Notes under the pieces: model-generated
The model's input: the letters and a program-made list of their open reading frames with translations, nothing else
The model's database searches: none
What the model was told of the DNA's origin: nothing
Assembly (NCBI GenBank): GCA_913030605.1
Contig: CAJWEZ010000021.1
Coordinates: forward strand, 1-64,000
Direction: 5' to 3'
Source: an uncultured Spirochaeta sp.
GTDB taxonomy: Bacteria; Spirochaetota; Spirochaetia; DSM-27196; Alkalispirochaetaceae
Length of the DNA: 64,000 nucleotides
In this document: positions 29,204 through 38,999 of the stretch, piece after piece
How the letters are laid out: each line of letters begins with the position of its first letter
Position numbering within the stretch: the stretch's first letter is position 1
Position numbers and translations under genes: made by a program

Positions 29204-30850
29204 CTACCTGAGACGCGCCTCGACGCTGTATCCGCGCTCCTCCCCGCTGAGAAACAGCGGCGTGAGTTCGACGTAGTAGGTCCCCGGCTCAAGCTCAGCG
29301 TCGATCCGCGCGTTGAATCCGGATCCGTCGTCATCGCTGTAGTCGATCTGGTTGCCGTCGGCATCGGTGAGGCGCATGTAGGTATCCACATCACCGTAGG
29401 TCTCGATCACTACGGTGCTCGGACCGCCGTCGGAGGACTCCGGTACCGACAGCGACACCCAGTCACTGTCGGAATCGTTGGAGAAGGTATAGTCGCGACG
29501 TCCCGACCCGATCTCGAGCGGTTGCGCCTGATCGCGGGTGTCGTCCGGTTCCCACGCATCCCGCTGGATCTCACCCGATCCCCAGAGGAGCTGGTAGTCG
29601 CCCTCCACCCAGTCGCCGTATCCGCGAACCTCCACGTACACGGGGCCGGACCCGGCGGGGACGAGGACGCGGGCGTTTGACCCCTCACCGCCGTCGTCGT
29701 TGTAGGTCAACTGGTCCCCGTTCGCGTCGTAGACGGTTATTGTCGTGTCCAGCGTGCTCTGCGTCTCGACCCGGAGGGCCGGGACGGACCGCGCGTCGGC
29801 CGACGCACCGTCGCCTGCAATCCCGGCCGACGCAGGATCGATACGATACCAGTCGCTGTCGCCGGACGGGCGGATCGTGGCGGCGAGCGGACTCGTCCGA
29901 CCCTGAAGGTCCGTGGCGGTCTCGCGGGAGTTGTTGGGCTCCGCGTCGTCCACCGTCAGCGTGTCCGCCACGACGTGCAGGTCGTACGTACCGGTGGAGG
30001 AGTCCGCGAAACCCCGCACCATGATCCAGTAGCGCCCGTCCGATTCCACCGGAAAGGAGACCCGGGCGTTCGTGCCGTTGGTGTCGTCGTTCTCCGCGAT
30101 TCCCGCCTGGGGATCGTCCGGTCCAAACGCTTCGATGTAGGTGTCGGTGGTGCCGCTGGTGTAGACGGTCAGGGCGGGCAGGCCCTCCACGTCTCCCGGG
30201 ATCGGACCGACATCGATTACGAACCAGTCGTGGTCGCCCTCCTCCTCCAGGGAGAGCGATTGCAGCACCGACTCCGGCGTCACCGGCTGGGCGTTCTCCG
30301 GGCGGTCGGGAACGTCGTCGCCGGCCTCGGTTGCGGCGGCGGCGGCGGCACCGGAGGCCGCCATCGGTGCCGGCGCGAGGGCGGCGGCGAGTCCGTCGGC
30401 CATCGCGGCCGACACGCGGCTGCTCGCAAGGATAGTACCGTCGCCGGACACAACCTGTACCACCAGGAGCACCGACGACGGCCCGCCTCCGCCGCGAACG
30501 GTCAGCACCAGGTCCGTGGGCTGGGTCGAACGGACGGCGATGTCGCGCGTGCCCGCCATGCGCTGCGCCGCGGCGACCAGACTGTCTTCGATCGTCGCCG
30601 CGAGGAGAGAGGCGATCCGCGGCCGGGAGTCGTCGTAGGTGATTCCGCCGACCGATACGGTCAGGGTCCCGTCGCCCGCCGCCACCGACTGGGCGCCGGC
30701 GAGGAGTCGACCGGCGGTGTCGCCGATCTCTTCCGCCAGGCTGGTGACGGCGTCCTGCGGGTCCGTCTCCTGCTGTGCCATCGTGGGCATCGCCGCCGCA
30801 ACCACCAGGATGGCGGCGATCATCATCCGTCGTCGTTCATTTCGTTGCAT
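29204..30850 (-). CDS. Exported protein with three PPC-like beta domains
   Basis: A 548-residue protein with a signal peptide ending near MPTMAQ. Residues 30-150 form a possible nucleotide-free LpoB/CsgG-like region (SVAAGDGTLTVSVGGITYDDS), then an Ala-rich linker. Three repeats resemble the pre-peptidase C-terminal (PPC) fold: DHDWFVIDVG, DSDWYRIDPAS and DSDWVSLSVPE each open a module, and YIEAFGPDD, TITVYDANGDQLTYNDD and YMRLTDADGNQIDYSDDD follow. PPC domains usually target or bind surface polysaccharide or protein. No catalytic domain is visible. Start at 30850 or 30862; TACTAT 10 nt upstream favours 30850. Confidence 0.7.
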   Translation of the reverse strand: MQRNERRRMMIAAILVVAAAMPTMAQQETDPQDAVTSLAEEIGDTAGRLLAGAQSVAAGDGTLTVSVGGITYDDSRPRIASLLAATIEDSLVAAAQRMAGTRDIAVRSTQPTDLVLTVRGGGGPSSVLLVVQVVSGDGTILASSRVSAAMADGLAAALAPAPMAASGAAAAAATEAGDDVPDRPENAQPVTPESVLQSLSLEEEGDHDWFVIDVGPIPGDVEGLPALTVYTSGTTDTYIEAFGPDDPQAGIAENDDTNGTNARVSFPVESDGRYWIMVRGFADSSTGTYDLHVVADTLTVDDAEPNNSRETATDLQGRTSPLAATIRPSGDSDWYRIDPASAGIAGDGASADARSVPALRVETQSTLDTTITVYDANGDQLTYNDDGGEGSNARVLVPAGSGPVYVEVRGYGDWVEGDYQLLWGSGEIQRDAWEPDDTRDQAQPLEIGSGRRDYTFSNDSDSDWVSLSVPESSDGGPSTVVIETYGDVDTYMRLTDADGNQIDYSDDDGSGFNARIDAELEPGTYYVELTPLFLSGEERGYSVEARLR

Positions 30851-30900
30851 ACCGGGGAACATAGTACACCCGGTCCGGTGTCTCAATGTAGGATGACGGT

Positions 30901-31983
30901 ATGTTCATGACCTGGATCTCCCGTACGTACGCACCCCTCACCACTCCGGCGTGGATCCCCGACTGGGCCGTGGCGCTGGTGCTCCCGGCGGCACTCGTCG
31001 TCGGCTACGCGGTTCTCTCGCGACTGGCGCCGGTTCTGACGCCGACCCGTCGCCGCGCCGGCGTGCGGCTGGTACTGCGGCGCACGCGGCCGGCGGTCCA
31101 GCTCATTCTCGTTACGGTTGCCCTGCGCCAGACGGTGCGCGGTGTGGTGGAGACCGATCAGGTCCTCTCGGTGGTGGATCGCGCCGCGCCGATTCTGGTG
31201 ACCTTTGGGGTTGCGGTGCTGGCGTACCGCCTCGTGGGAACGTTTTTTGTGGAGTTGCGGAAGCGGTTCGACACGACCGCCGAGGACAACCTCCGTGCCC
31301 GTCGCGCCACGACCCAGATCATCGTGCTGGAACGGGTCGTGGGCTTCGTGGTCGTGGTTATCGGGATCGCCGCGGGCCTCATGACGATTCCCGGCGTACG
31401 ACAGTACGGTGCGTCTCTCCTGGCGTCCGCCGGTGTCGCCGGTCTCGTCGTCGGTTTCGCGGCGCAGCAGACGATCGCCAACGTTCTTGCCGGCATTCAG
31501 ATCGCGATCACCCAGCCCCTGCGAATCGAGGACGCCGTGGTCATAGACGGCGAATGGGGCTGGATCGAGGAAATCACCCTCACCTACGTGGTGGTCCGCG
31601 TCTGGGACCGCCGACGGCTCGTGGTCCCCATCTCCTATCTGCTCCAGAAGCCGTTCCAGAACTGGACCCGCAGCAGCTCCTCGATCATCGGAACCGTGTA
31701 CCTCAACGTTGACTACACGCTGGACGTGGCGGCCCTCCGACGCGAGCAGACGCGGCTACTCGCCGCCAGCGAGTACTGGGACGGCGACGTGGACGTGGTA
31801 CAGGTGGTGGATACCACCGAACGAACGATGGTGGTGCGCTCGCTGGTGAGCGCGTCCAACTCGCCGCGGGCGTGGGACCTGCGCTGTGAGATCCGCGAAG
31901 GGCTGATCACATGGGTCAGACAGCACTACCCCGACGCCCTGCCGCGGGAGCGTCTGCGGGTGAAAGGGACGATCCAGGCCTGA
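30901..31983 (+). CDS. MscS-family mechanosensitive channel
   Basis: A 360-residue membrane protein. Membrane segments precede the pore helix region ASLLASAGVAGLVVGFAAQQTIANVLAGIQI (about 178-208), typical of MscS, followed by the beta domain (EDAVVIDGEWGWIEEITLTYVVVRVWDRRRLVVP). It releases solutes when membrane tension rises. Start at the ATG 6-7 nt after TAGGATG, which could serve as a -10 or a weak Shine-Dalgarno. Two bases separate its stop from the ABC exporter gene. Confidence 0.9.
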   Translation: MFMTWISRTYAPLTTPAWIPDWAVALVLPAALVVGYAVLSRLAPVLTPTRRRAGVRLVLRRTRPAVQLILVTVALRQTVRGVVETDQVLSVVDRAAPILVTFGVAVLAYRLVGTFFVELRKRFDTTAEDNLRARRATTQIIVLERVVGFVVVVIGIAAGLMTIPGVRQYGASLLASAGVAGLVVGFAAQQTIANVLAGIQIAITQPLRIEDAVVIDGEWGWIEEITLTYVVVRVWDRRRLVVPISYLLQKPFQNWTRSSSSIIGTVYLNVDYTLDVAALRREQTRLLAASEYWDGDVDVVQVVDTTERTMVVRSLVSASNSPRAWDLRCEIREGLITWVRQHYPDALPRERLRVKGTIQA

Positions 31984-31985
31984 CG

Positions 31986-33785
31986 ATGCGCGTTGCCCAG
32001 TCCCCCTTCGCGACGGAATGGCCCCGGTTCACCGGGGCCGTTATCGCGACCGTCATTGCCGCGATCCTCGGGTTCTCGGTGCCCCTCATGGTGCAGGCGG
32101 TCCTGGACTGGGTGCTGCTCGACCAGGGCGCCCCGCCCTTCCGGTGGGTTGTAGCCCTGGTGCGCGCCGCCGGCGGCGCCGACGCGATTCGCGACCGCCT
32201 GTGGCTCCCGGCGATCGCGATCGTGGTGGTAACGGCGGGCAACGGCGCCGCCTCGTACCTCGCCGGTCGATGGAGCGCCCTGGGTGCCGAGCGGGCAGCG
32301 CGGCAGCTCCGCAACACGCTGTACGACCACATCCACGCCGTGAGCGTCGCCTACCACCAGCGCAGTTCCAGCGGCGATCTGCTGCAGCGCTGCACGTCCG
32401 ATGTCGACACGGTCCGCAAGTTCTTCGCGATCCAGCTGATGGAGGTTGGCCGGGCGGCGGCGATGGTCGCGGTGGCGATCCCGGTCATGGCGCAGCTCAA
32501 CGGTCGGTTGACGCTGGTGGCGGTGGCGTTGCTGCCGGTGGCGTTCTGGTACACGCTCCACTTCTTCCGAAACGTGCAGATCGCCTTTACCGCCTCCGAC
32601 GAGGCGGAGGGAGATCTGTCGGCGCTCCTCCAGGAACACCTCGCCGGGCTGCGGGTCGTTCGTGCCTTTGCCCGGGAGCCGGAGGAGTACCGTCGTTTTA
32701 CCGCCCGCAACACCACCCATCGCGACGTGACGATGCGTCTCATCTATCTGCTGGCTCGCTACTGGGCGGTCTCCTCGTGGATCGTGATCGTGCAACTCGG
32801 TGCCGTCCTGGTGGTGGGAACCACCTTTGCCGCCGGCGGCACCCTCACGGTGGGGGGACTCCTCGTTTTCCTCATGCTGGAACAGATGCTGCTGTGGCCG
32901 ATCCGACAGATGGGTATGGTGCTGGCCGACCTCGGTAAGGCGCGGGTGGCACTGGGTCGCATCGGGGAGGTTCTGAACGCCCCGGACGAGGACCACGATC
33001 CGGTTCTGTCGGGAGGCGGGAGCGAACGCCCCGTGATCCGCGGGGCGGTGGCGTTTGAGAACGTGTCGTTTGCGTACCCCGACGCCGGCGACGGTCCCGC
33101 CGCACTCCACGAGGTGAGCTTTTCCGTCGAGGAGGGCACCACGGTGGGCGTTCTCGGCGCCACCGGCTCCGGGAAGACAACGATGATCATGCTCCTCGCG
33201 CGACTCTACGACCCCTCCGGCGGCCGGATCCTCATCGACGGCCACGACATCACCACGATCGACCGCACGTGGACACGGCGCCACGTGGCCGTTGTCCTCC
33301 AGGAACCGTTCCTGTTCGCCCGGACGATCCGCGACAACATCTCCCTGGGACGCAGCGCGGCGCGGGATGCGGAGATCTTCGCCGCCACGCGCTCCGCGGC
33401 GGTGCACGATGTGATCGAGGGGTTCTCCCGTGGATACGATACCCCGGTCGGGGAACGGGGCGTCACGCTCTCCGGGGGGCAGAAACAGCGCGTTGCGATC
33501 GCCCGGGCACTGGTATCGGGGAGCCCGATCCTCGTGTTTGACGACAGCCTGAGTGCCGTTGATACCCGGACCGACGCCCGGATACGCGCGGCGCTCCTGG
33601 ACCGGCAGGCGACCACCTTTCTCATCTCGCACCGCGCCACCACCCTGGCGCGGTGCGACCATCTGCTCGTACTCGACCGCGGCCGGGTGGTGGAACAGGG
33701 GGCCCCGGAGGTTCTCCGGGCCGCCGACGGCGCGTTCGCCCGAGTCTGGCGACAGCAACAGGGGGCGGCCGATGTCGATGCGTGA
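31986..33785 (+). CDS. ABC exporter half-transporter with degenerate ATP site
   Basis: A 599-residue protein: six-helix type I exporter domain (about 1-310) and an ATPase domain with Walker A GATGSGKTT (about 390), LSGGQKQR and Walker B ILVFDDSLSAVD. The residue after the Walker B Asp is Asp, not the catalytic Glu, so this half is expected to be catalytically weak. The next gene has a normal Glu. This asymmetry is the mark of heterodimeric exporters such as TM287/288 and BmrCD. The cargo is unknown (lipid, drug or peptide). Confidence 0.88.
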   Translation: MRVAQSPFATEWPRFTGAVIATVIAAILGFSVPLMVQAVLDWVLLDQGAPPFRWVVALVRAAGGADAIRDRLWLPAIAIVVVTAGNGAASYLAGRWSALGAERAARQLRNTLYDHIHAVSVAYHQRSSSGDLLQRCTSDVDTVRKFFAIQLMEVGRAAAMVAVAIPVMAQLNGRLTLVAVALLPVAFWYTLHFFRNVQIAFTASDEAEGDLSALLQEHLAGLRVVRAFAREPEEYRRFTARNTTHRDVTMRLIYLLARYWAVSSWIVIVQLGAVLVVGTTFAAGGTLTVGGLLVFLMLEQMLLWPIRQMGMVLADLGKARVALGRIGEVLNAPDEDHDPVLSGGGSERPVIRGAVAFENVSFAYPDAGDGPAALHEVSFSVEEGTTVGVLGATGSGKTTMIMLLARLYDPSGGRILIDGHDITTIDRTWTRRHVAVVLQEPFLFARTIRDNISLGRSAARDAEIFAATRSAAVHDVIEGFSRGYDTPVGERGVTLSGGQKQRVAIARALVSGSPILVFDDSLSAVDTRTDARIRAALLDRQATTFLISHRATTLARCDHLLVLDRGRVVEQGAPEVLRAADGAFARVWRQQQGAADVDA

Positions 33786-35568
33786 GGATCAGCACTTTCA
33801 GCGCCGCTTCGATCACCGTATCTGGCTGCGCCTGCTGCGACGGGCGCGGGAGTTTCGGGGAACGATGGCGATCCTGGCGGTGGTCATGATTCTGGTCGGA
33901 GCCGCCGATGCGCTCTTTCCACTCCTCAACGGGATCGCCGTGGACCGTTTTGTGGAAACCGGGTCGATCCAGGGCGTGGAGTCGCTGGCGATCGTCTACG
34001 CCGGCCTGGCGTTCCTCCAGGCGTTCCTCGTCTGGGCACTGATCGCGCTGGCGGGGCGCATGGAGACCGGCCTCATGTACCGCTTTCGACAGGATACGTT
34101 CGCGCACCTGCAGACACTCTCCATCGGTTATTTTGACCGGACGCCGGTGGGGTGGCTCATGTCGCGCCTCACCTCGGATATCCAGCGCCTCGGGGAGACC
34201 GTCGCATGGGGCCTCGTGGATATCGTCTGGGGCGTCGCGATGATGGCGGGAATCGCTGTGGCGATGCTGTTCGTCCACGCGCAACTGGCGGTGCTGGTGC
34301 TGACGGTGGTGCCACCGCTGGCGCTGGTCTCGTGGTTCTTTCAGCGCCGGATCCTCGGCGCACAGCGCTCGGTCCGGCGCCTGAACAGCGAGGTCAGCGC
34401 CGCGTTCAGCGAGGGAATCGCCGGCGCGGTGACCTCGAAGACGCTGGTGCGGGAGGCGGAGAACCTCCGGGAGTTCAGCGCCCTCACCGGCCGCATGCGC
34501 GCCGCGTCGGTCCGGGCGGCGGTCTTTTCCGCGCTCTATATGCCGGTGGTCCTGCTCCTCGGCAGCGTCGGGACCAGCATAGCCCTGGTCGCCGGCGGCG
34601 TGCGTCTCTCGGAGGGGTCGGTAACGATCGGCGTGATCGTCGCCTTCGTGGGCTATACGGTGCAGTTTTTCGAACCGGTCCGTGAAGTCGCCCGCGTCCT
34701 GACGGAACTGCAGGCAGCGCAGAGCGCCGCCGAGCGGATCGCCGCGCTCCTGGATACGCCGCCGGCGATCACCGATCGCCGTGAGGTGGAGGACGCGTTC
34801 GGTACGATCCTCGAGCCGCACCGTGACCGGTGGCCCCGCTGCCACGGCGCGATCCGCTTCGACGAGGTGAACTTCGCCTACCCCGACGGTGAGGCGGTCC
34901 TGGATCACTTCGATCTCGACGTCGCCGCCGGCGAGTCGATCGCCCTGGTGGGCGAAACGGGCGCCGGGAAGAGCACGATCGTGAATCTGGTGGCACGGTT
35001 CTACGAACCCACCGCCGGACGCATCCTCATCGATGGAGCCGACATTCGCGACCGCAGTCAGTCGTGGATGCACAGCCAGCTCGGCTACGTGCTCCAGACG
35101 CCGCAGTTGTTCGCCGGAAGCGTGGCGGAGAACATCGCCTTCGGCCAACCGGAGGCCGACCGTTCAGCGGTGGAGGAGGCCGCGCGGATGGTTGATGCCC
35201 ACGCGATGATCACCGCGCTCCCCGGCGGATACGACCACGAGCTCGGGGAGGGGGGATCCGGTCTCTCCACCGGTCAGAAACAGCTGCTCTCCTTTGCCCG
35301 GGCGATCCTGGCGGACCCGCGGATATTCATCCTCGACGAGGCCACCAGCAGCATCGACACCGACACCGAACTGCGCATCCAGCGGGCGATTCGGACGATG
35401 CTCCGTGGCCGGACGAGTTTCGTCATCGCCCACCGCCTCTCCACGGTGCGCGACGTCGACCGAATTCTGGTACTCGAGCACGGCGCGATCGTGGAGTCCG
35501 GATCGCACCACGACCTGCTGGCGCGGGAGGGGCGCTACGCGGCGCTGTATCGGGAGTCGATGCGATAG
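33772..35568 (+). CDS. ABC exporter half-transporter, catalytic partner
   Basis: A 598-residue partner of the preceding protein, overlapping it by 14 bp. The exporter membrane domain occupies about 1-325; Walker A GETGAGKST is near 394, the signature is LSTGQKQ (Ser-Thr-Gly, not Ser-Gly-Gly) and Walker B is FILDEATSSID with the catalytic Glu. H-loop IAHRLST. A heterodimer with the upstream product is expected. The cytoplasmic loop between membrane and ATPase domain has an insert around EDAFGTILEPHRDRWPRCHG. Confidence 0.88.
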   Translation: MSMREDQHFQRRFDHRIWLRLLRRAREFRGTMAILAVVMILVGAADALFPLLNGIAVDRFVETGSIQGVESLAIVYAGLAFLQAFLVWALIALAGRMETGLMYRFRQDTFAHLQTLSIGYFDRTPVGWLMSRLTSDIQRLGETVAWGLVDIVWGVAMMAGIAVAMLFVHAQLAVLVLTVVPPLALVSWFFQRRILGAQRSVRRLNSEVSAAFSEGIAGAVTSKTLVREAENLREFSALTGRMRAASVRAAVFSALYMPVVLLLGSVGTSIALVAGGVRLSEGSVTIGVIVAFVGYTVQFFEPVREVARVLTELQAAQSAAERIAALLDTPPAITDRREVEDAFGTILEPHRDRWPRCHGAIRFDEVNFAYPDGEAVLDHFDLDVAAGESIALVGETGAGKSTIVNLVARFYEPTAGRILIDGADIRDRSQSWMHSQLGYVLQTPQLFAGSVAENIAFGQPEADRSAVEEAARMVDAHAMITALPGGYDHELGEGGSGLSTGQKQLLSFARAILADPRIFILDEATSSIDTDTELRIQRAIRTMLRGRTSFVIAHRLSTVRDVDRILVLEHGAIVESGSHHDLLAREGRYAALYRESMR

Positions 35569-35602
35569 GAACCCGCGAGCCGGTTACCGGCCCGGCATCG
35601 CG

Positions 35603-37693
35603 TCACGCGCGGGCGCGCTTTTCGCCGTACATCACCGCGTCGGCGTGGCGCACCAGCTGGTCGTAGGAGGTTCCGTTGTCCGGAAAGCGGGCGTAGCCCG
35701 TACTTGCCGAAACGCAGACCTCGCCGGTGAAGCGGCCGCCGGAATCGGCGATCACGATCGGTCGCTCGACCGCCGCTTTGACCTTCGCCGCGGTGGCCTC
35801 CACGGCGTGCACCGAGGCGCCCTCCGGAAGAACCACGACGAACTCATCTCCACCGATCCGGCCAACCAGGTCGTTGGTGCGTGTTTCGGCCGTCAGGCGC
35901 GCCGCCACCTCCTGCAGCACCCGGTCACCGGCCTGGTGGCCGTAGGTGTCGTTGATCGGTTTGAACTGGTCCAGGTCGATGAACAGGATCGCCAGCGGCT
36001 CCCGCGAGTCCCGCCTGCGCTCCAGGTGAGCCGCCACGTACTGTTGAAACATCCGGCGGTTGGCGAGCCCGGTGAGATGGTCGCGGTTGGCGAGTTCGCT
36101 GATCTGTTCGTACGCCTGCCGCAACTCGTCCTTTTCCTGCACCATGAGGCGATTGAGAACGGTGACGCGGTCGATGATGAGCGAGTTATCGATGGCGATC
36201 GCGAGGAACGCCGCCAGGGTGCGCACGATGCGGATGTCCAGCTCGGAGTACGCGTGGAGCCGCGTCGTCTGCACGCTCAGCACCCCCACCAGGCGGTCCT
36301 TGACGGTCAGCGGCATGTACAGCCCGGAGAAGTCTCCCTGCGCCTCGGGCGCCTGGGGATACGCATTCAGGTACTCCCCGTACTGCGCCCGGAGGTCCTC
36401 GATGATCACCGCTTCGTGGTGCTCCACCACCCAGGCGCCGAAACTGGTTCCCGGCTCCACCGGTACGCGCCTGGGTTCACCGCGACGACCGTTCTCGATC
36501 ACCAGAGGGTACTCGAGCGCGTTGTGTTCGGCGTCGTACAGCCCGATCGAGAACACCTTGGCGTCGAGAACGCGGTTGATGCGCCGGTAGATGCGCTCCA
36601 GAATCTCGTCCAGATCCAGGGTGGCGGTGATCTCCTGGGCGATCTCCCCCACCATGCGCAACCGTTCCGCCTCGATCGTCCGGGTGAGGTCCTGCAGACG
36701 GTGTTCGGTCCATTCGTCCTGCAGTTCCGATTTCAGGAACATGTAGCGCTTGTAGTCCGTGAGGGCCATGGCGAGGTCGTCGCGTTCCTCTGCCAGTTCC
36801 GCCAGGCGGCGGTGGAGGCGATAGCTGAGGTGCCGAGCGTTGATCTCCTCGGCGTGCTCCCGCGCCTGTTCGTACACCACCCGCGCCATCTCCGGCTGGT
36901 CGAGCTGGCGGTGCAGATCCCCCAGGTTCATGAGGGCGGAGGCGCGAATCACCGGCGACCGGACGTCCTGCGCCATGCGGATGCTCTCTGTGTGGTAGCG
37001 CTCCGCCGAGGCCGCATCGCCACGCCGTGCCGCGAGCACCCCGAGTCGCGAGAGCAACTCCCCCTCGTTGAAACGGTCTCCGACCTCCTCCGCCGCCTCC
37101 CGGGCGGCGGCGAAAAAGCGCTCGGCCTCCTCGAGATCGTCCTCCCGCATCGCCAGATCTCCGAGGTTGCTGAACACCACCACCTCGGTCTCGCGGTCGG
37201 GGTACTGTTCCAGGAGTCGCTCCGCCTGCTCAAAGAGCCCGCGGGCGCTGCCGACGTGCCCGAGGTCCATTTCGACCTCGCCGAGGTTGTTGAGCGCGGC
37301 AATCTGTCGCAGTGGAAGGTGGGTGCGTTCCGCGATCGCCAGGCTCTCCTGGTACGCACCGATCGCCTTGCCCAGTTCGGATTTGCCGTGAAACGCCGCG
37401 CCGAGGGCGTTGTGGAGTTTGCAGCGGGTGTCGGGGCCGGGGTCGACCTCCTGGGCGAGGCGCAGGGCGATCTCCAGGTCGTCCTGGGCGTGCTGGTAGT
37501 CCGCCTGAACGATCCGGGACCAGCCGCGGTTGAGCAGCGCGGCGATCTCCGAATCCAGATCCCGCAGGGATCGGGCGAGTTCCACCGCCTCGGTTGCGGT
37601 CCGCTCCCCCACCTCCGGCTCGCTGAGCGACTGTTCCCACGCCCGGGCGTTCAGCACCCGGAGGCGTTCCGTGTCCGACCCGCTTTTGGCCAC
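35603..37693 (-). CDS. Diguanylate cyclase with TPR and GAF domains
   Basis: A protein of about 696 residues from a GTG at 37693 (AGGGGAG upstream; an in-frame TTG lies one codon earlier). Residues 10-330 are TPR-like helical repeats (NNLGEVEMDLGHVGSARGLF, SNLGDLAMREDDLEEAERFF and others). A GAF domain follows (about 370-510) and then GGDEF (about 530-690) with the intact active site RIGGDEF near 612-618 and an RxxD inhibitory site (RTND) five residues before it. It should make c-di-GMP under feedback control, with input through TPR or GAF partners. No membrane segment, so cytoplasmic. Confidence 0.88.
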   Translation of the reverse strand: MAKSGSDTERLRVLNARAWEQSLSEPEVGERTATEAVELARSLRDLDSEIAALLNRGWSRIVQADYQHAQDDLEIALRLAQEVDPGPDTRCKLHNALGAAFHGKSELGKAIGAYQESLAIAERTHLPLRQIAALNNLGEVEMDLGHVGSARGLFEQAERLLEQYPDRETEVVVFSNLGDLAMREDDLEEAERFFAAAREAAEEVGDRFNEGELLSRLGVLAARRGDAASAERYHTESIRMAQDVRSPVIRASALMNLGDLHRQLDQPEMARVVYEQAREHAEEINARHLSYRLHRRLAELAEERDDLAMALTDYKRYMFLKSELQDEWTEHRLQDLTRTIEAERLRMVGEIAQEITATLDLDEILERIYRRINRVLDAKVFSIGLYDAEHNALEYPLVIENGRRGEPRRVPVEPGTSFGAWVVEHHEAVIIEDLRAQYGEYLNAYPQAPEAQGDFSGLYMPLTVKDRLVGVLSVQTTRLHAYSELDIRIVRTLAAFLAIAIDNSLIIDRVTVLNRLMVQEKDELRQAYEQISELANRDHLTGLANRRMFQQYVAAHLERRRDSREPLAILFIDLDQFKPINDTYGHQAGDRVLQEVAARLTAETRTNDLVGRIGGDEFVVVLPEGASVHAVEATAAKVKAAVERPIVIADSGGRFTGEVCVSASTGYARFPDNGTSYDQLVRHADAVMYGEKRARA

Positions 37694-37737
37694 CAACCAC
37701 TCCCCTGGGAGCCGATTGTAGTATAGTAGGCGACGCT

Positions 37738-38574
37738 ATGCACAGCTTCACCAGGGGACTCACTTCCGCGCTGCCGATCGCCAGCGGCTACATTCCCGTG
37801 GCGATCACCTTCGGACTGGTGGTCAGGTCATTCGGGCTGACCACACTGGACGCCACCGTTGCATCCCTCCTCGTGTTTGCCGGCGCCGCCCAGTTTCTGG
37901 CGATCGGGATGTACGGGGCCGGGATCACCGCCGGGGTCGTAGTCGCCGGGGGCGCGGTCGCGGCAGGCGGGGTGGCGGCGGGCGACGGGGCGACAGCCGG
38001 CGGTCTGCTGATTGGCGGGTGGCCCGGCGCCGCCGCGTTACTCCTCGTCGTCCAGATCGTCGTCGCCGGCTGGCTCCTCAACCTGCGGCACCTGCTCATG
38101 AGTTCGGTGATCGCCCACAGCCTGGGCACCGGCCACCGGTGGATCCTGCGGAGCACCCTCGCGTTCGGCGTCACCGACGAGGTGTTCGGCGTCGCCGGCT
38201 GGCGTATCGCCGAGGGCGGCACTGTGAAACCGCGCTTCCTGCTGGGACTCGAGCTTGGCGCCTACAGCGCCTGGGTCGGCGGGACGGTGATCGGCGCCGT
38301 GAGCGGTGAGATCCTGCCGGCAGCGCTGCGAACCGCCATGGGGCTCGCGCTGTACGCCCTCTTCGCCGCGCTTCTCGCGGGGCAGTTTCGCGCCGCCGCG
38401 CGGCAGGAAGACGGGCGGGTTGTACCGCTGGTTATCGCCGCCGTCGCCGCGGCGACGATCAACGCGGTCCTGCGGGAGGCTCTGGGGTGGGACGCCGGCG
38501 CCGCCTTCCCCCTGGCGATGATCGGCGGCGCCCTGATCGCCATGGGATCGGAGGTGCGCGATGCTGCACACTGA
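37738..38574 (+). CDS. azlC: Branched-chain amino acid exporter large subunit AzlC
   Basis: A 278-residue membrane protein with the AzlC start (GLTSALPIASGYIPVAITFGLV), then LLVFAGAAQFLAIGMY and LNLRHLLMSSVIA. An insertion of about 30 residues rich in Gly, Ala and Val (around 65-95) lengthens the loop after the second segment. AzlCD exports branched-chain amino acids and analogues. TATAGT at 37722-37727 lies 10 nt before the ATG. Confidence 0.87.
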   Translation: MHSFTRGLTSALPIASGYIPVAITFGLVVRSFGLTTLDATVASLLVFAGAAQFLAIGMYGAGITAGVVVAGGAVAAGGVAAGDGATAGGLLIGGWPGAAALLLVVQIVVAGWLLNLRHLLMSSVIAHSLGTGHRWILRSTLAFGVTDEVFGVAGWRIAEGGTVKPRFLLGLELGAYSAWVGGTVIGAVSGEILPAALRTAMGLALYALFAALLAGQFRAAARQEDGRVVPLVIAAVAAATINAVLREALGWDAGAAFPLAMIGGALIAMGSEVRDAAH

Positions 38575-38872
38575 CTGGCTGCTGGCGGTGGTCGGGCTGT
38601 TGATCGGGACCTACCTGGTCCGCGTCCTGCCCTTCTGGTTCTCCGGGATTCACCGCCTCCCGGCGCCGGTGCATCGATTCCTGGAACTGGTTCCCGCGGC
38701 GGCGCTGGGGGCGCTCATCGTTCCGGATGTGCTGGGGCAGGCGGTGCCGGTGGTGGCGGTGGCGACGCCGGTCCTGGCGTTCGTCCTGACCCTCCGCGGG
38801 TCTAACCTCACCGTGGTGGTGGCGGTATCGATTCTCACGGCGTGGGTGGGGCTGCTGGTCCTGGGGGTGTAA
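38561..38872 (+). CDS. azlD: Branched-chain amino acid exporter small subunit AzlD
   Basis: A 103-residue protein with four hydrophobic segments and the AzlD pattern GTYLVRVLPFWFSG, FLELVPAAALGALIVPDVL. It overlaps azlC by 14 bp and forms the exporter with it. Confidence 0.87.
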   Translation: MLHTDWLLAVVGLLIGTYLVRVLPFWFSGIHRLPAPVHRFLELVPAAALGALIVPDVLGQAVPVVAVATPVLAFVLTLRGSNLTVVVAVSILTAWVGLLVLGV

Positions 38873-38880
38873 CGCCGGCC

Positions 38881-38965
38881 GCGGTGGCAGCGTGGCGGTG
38901 GCAGCGTGGCGGTGGATGGTGCGCCACGCCCGCCGGCCACGCCCGCCAGCCATCACCGCCACGCT
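38881..38965. repeat. 14-bp tandem repeat merging into a long hairpin
   Basis: GCGGTGGCAGCGTG occurs twice (38881-38894, 38895-38908) followed by half a copy. AGCGTGGCGGT (38903-38913) pairs with ACCGCCACGCT (38955-38965), with extra pairing ATGG/CCAT inside. No T-run follows. The rlmN -35 TTGACA (38965-38970) begins at the last base of the stem. Confidence 0.5.
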
Positions 38966-38999
38966 TGACAGGCCCGTCGGCGGTGGTCAAGCTGCAGCC

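Noticed and set aside
35294-37726. 810-codon plus-strand ORF opposite the GGDEF protein
   Set aside because: Shadow frame; the minus strand carries TPR, GAF and an intact GGDEF motif.
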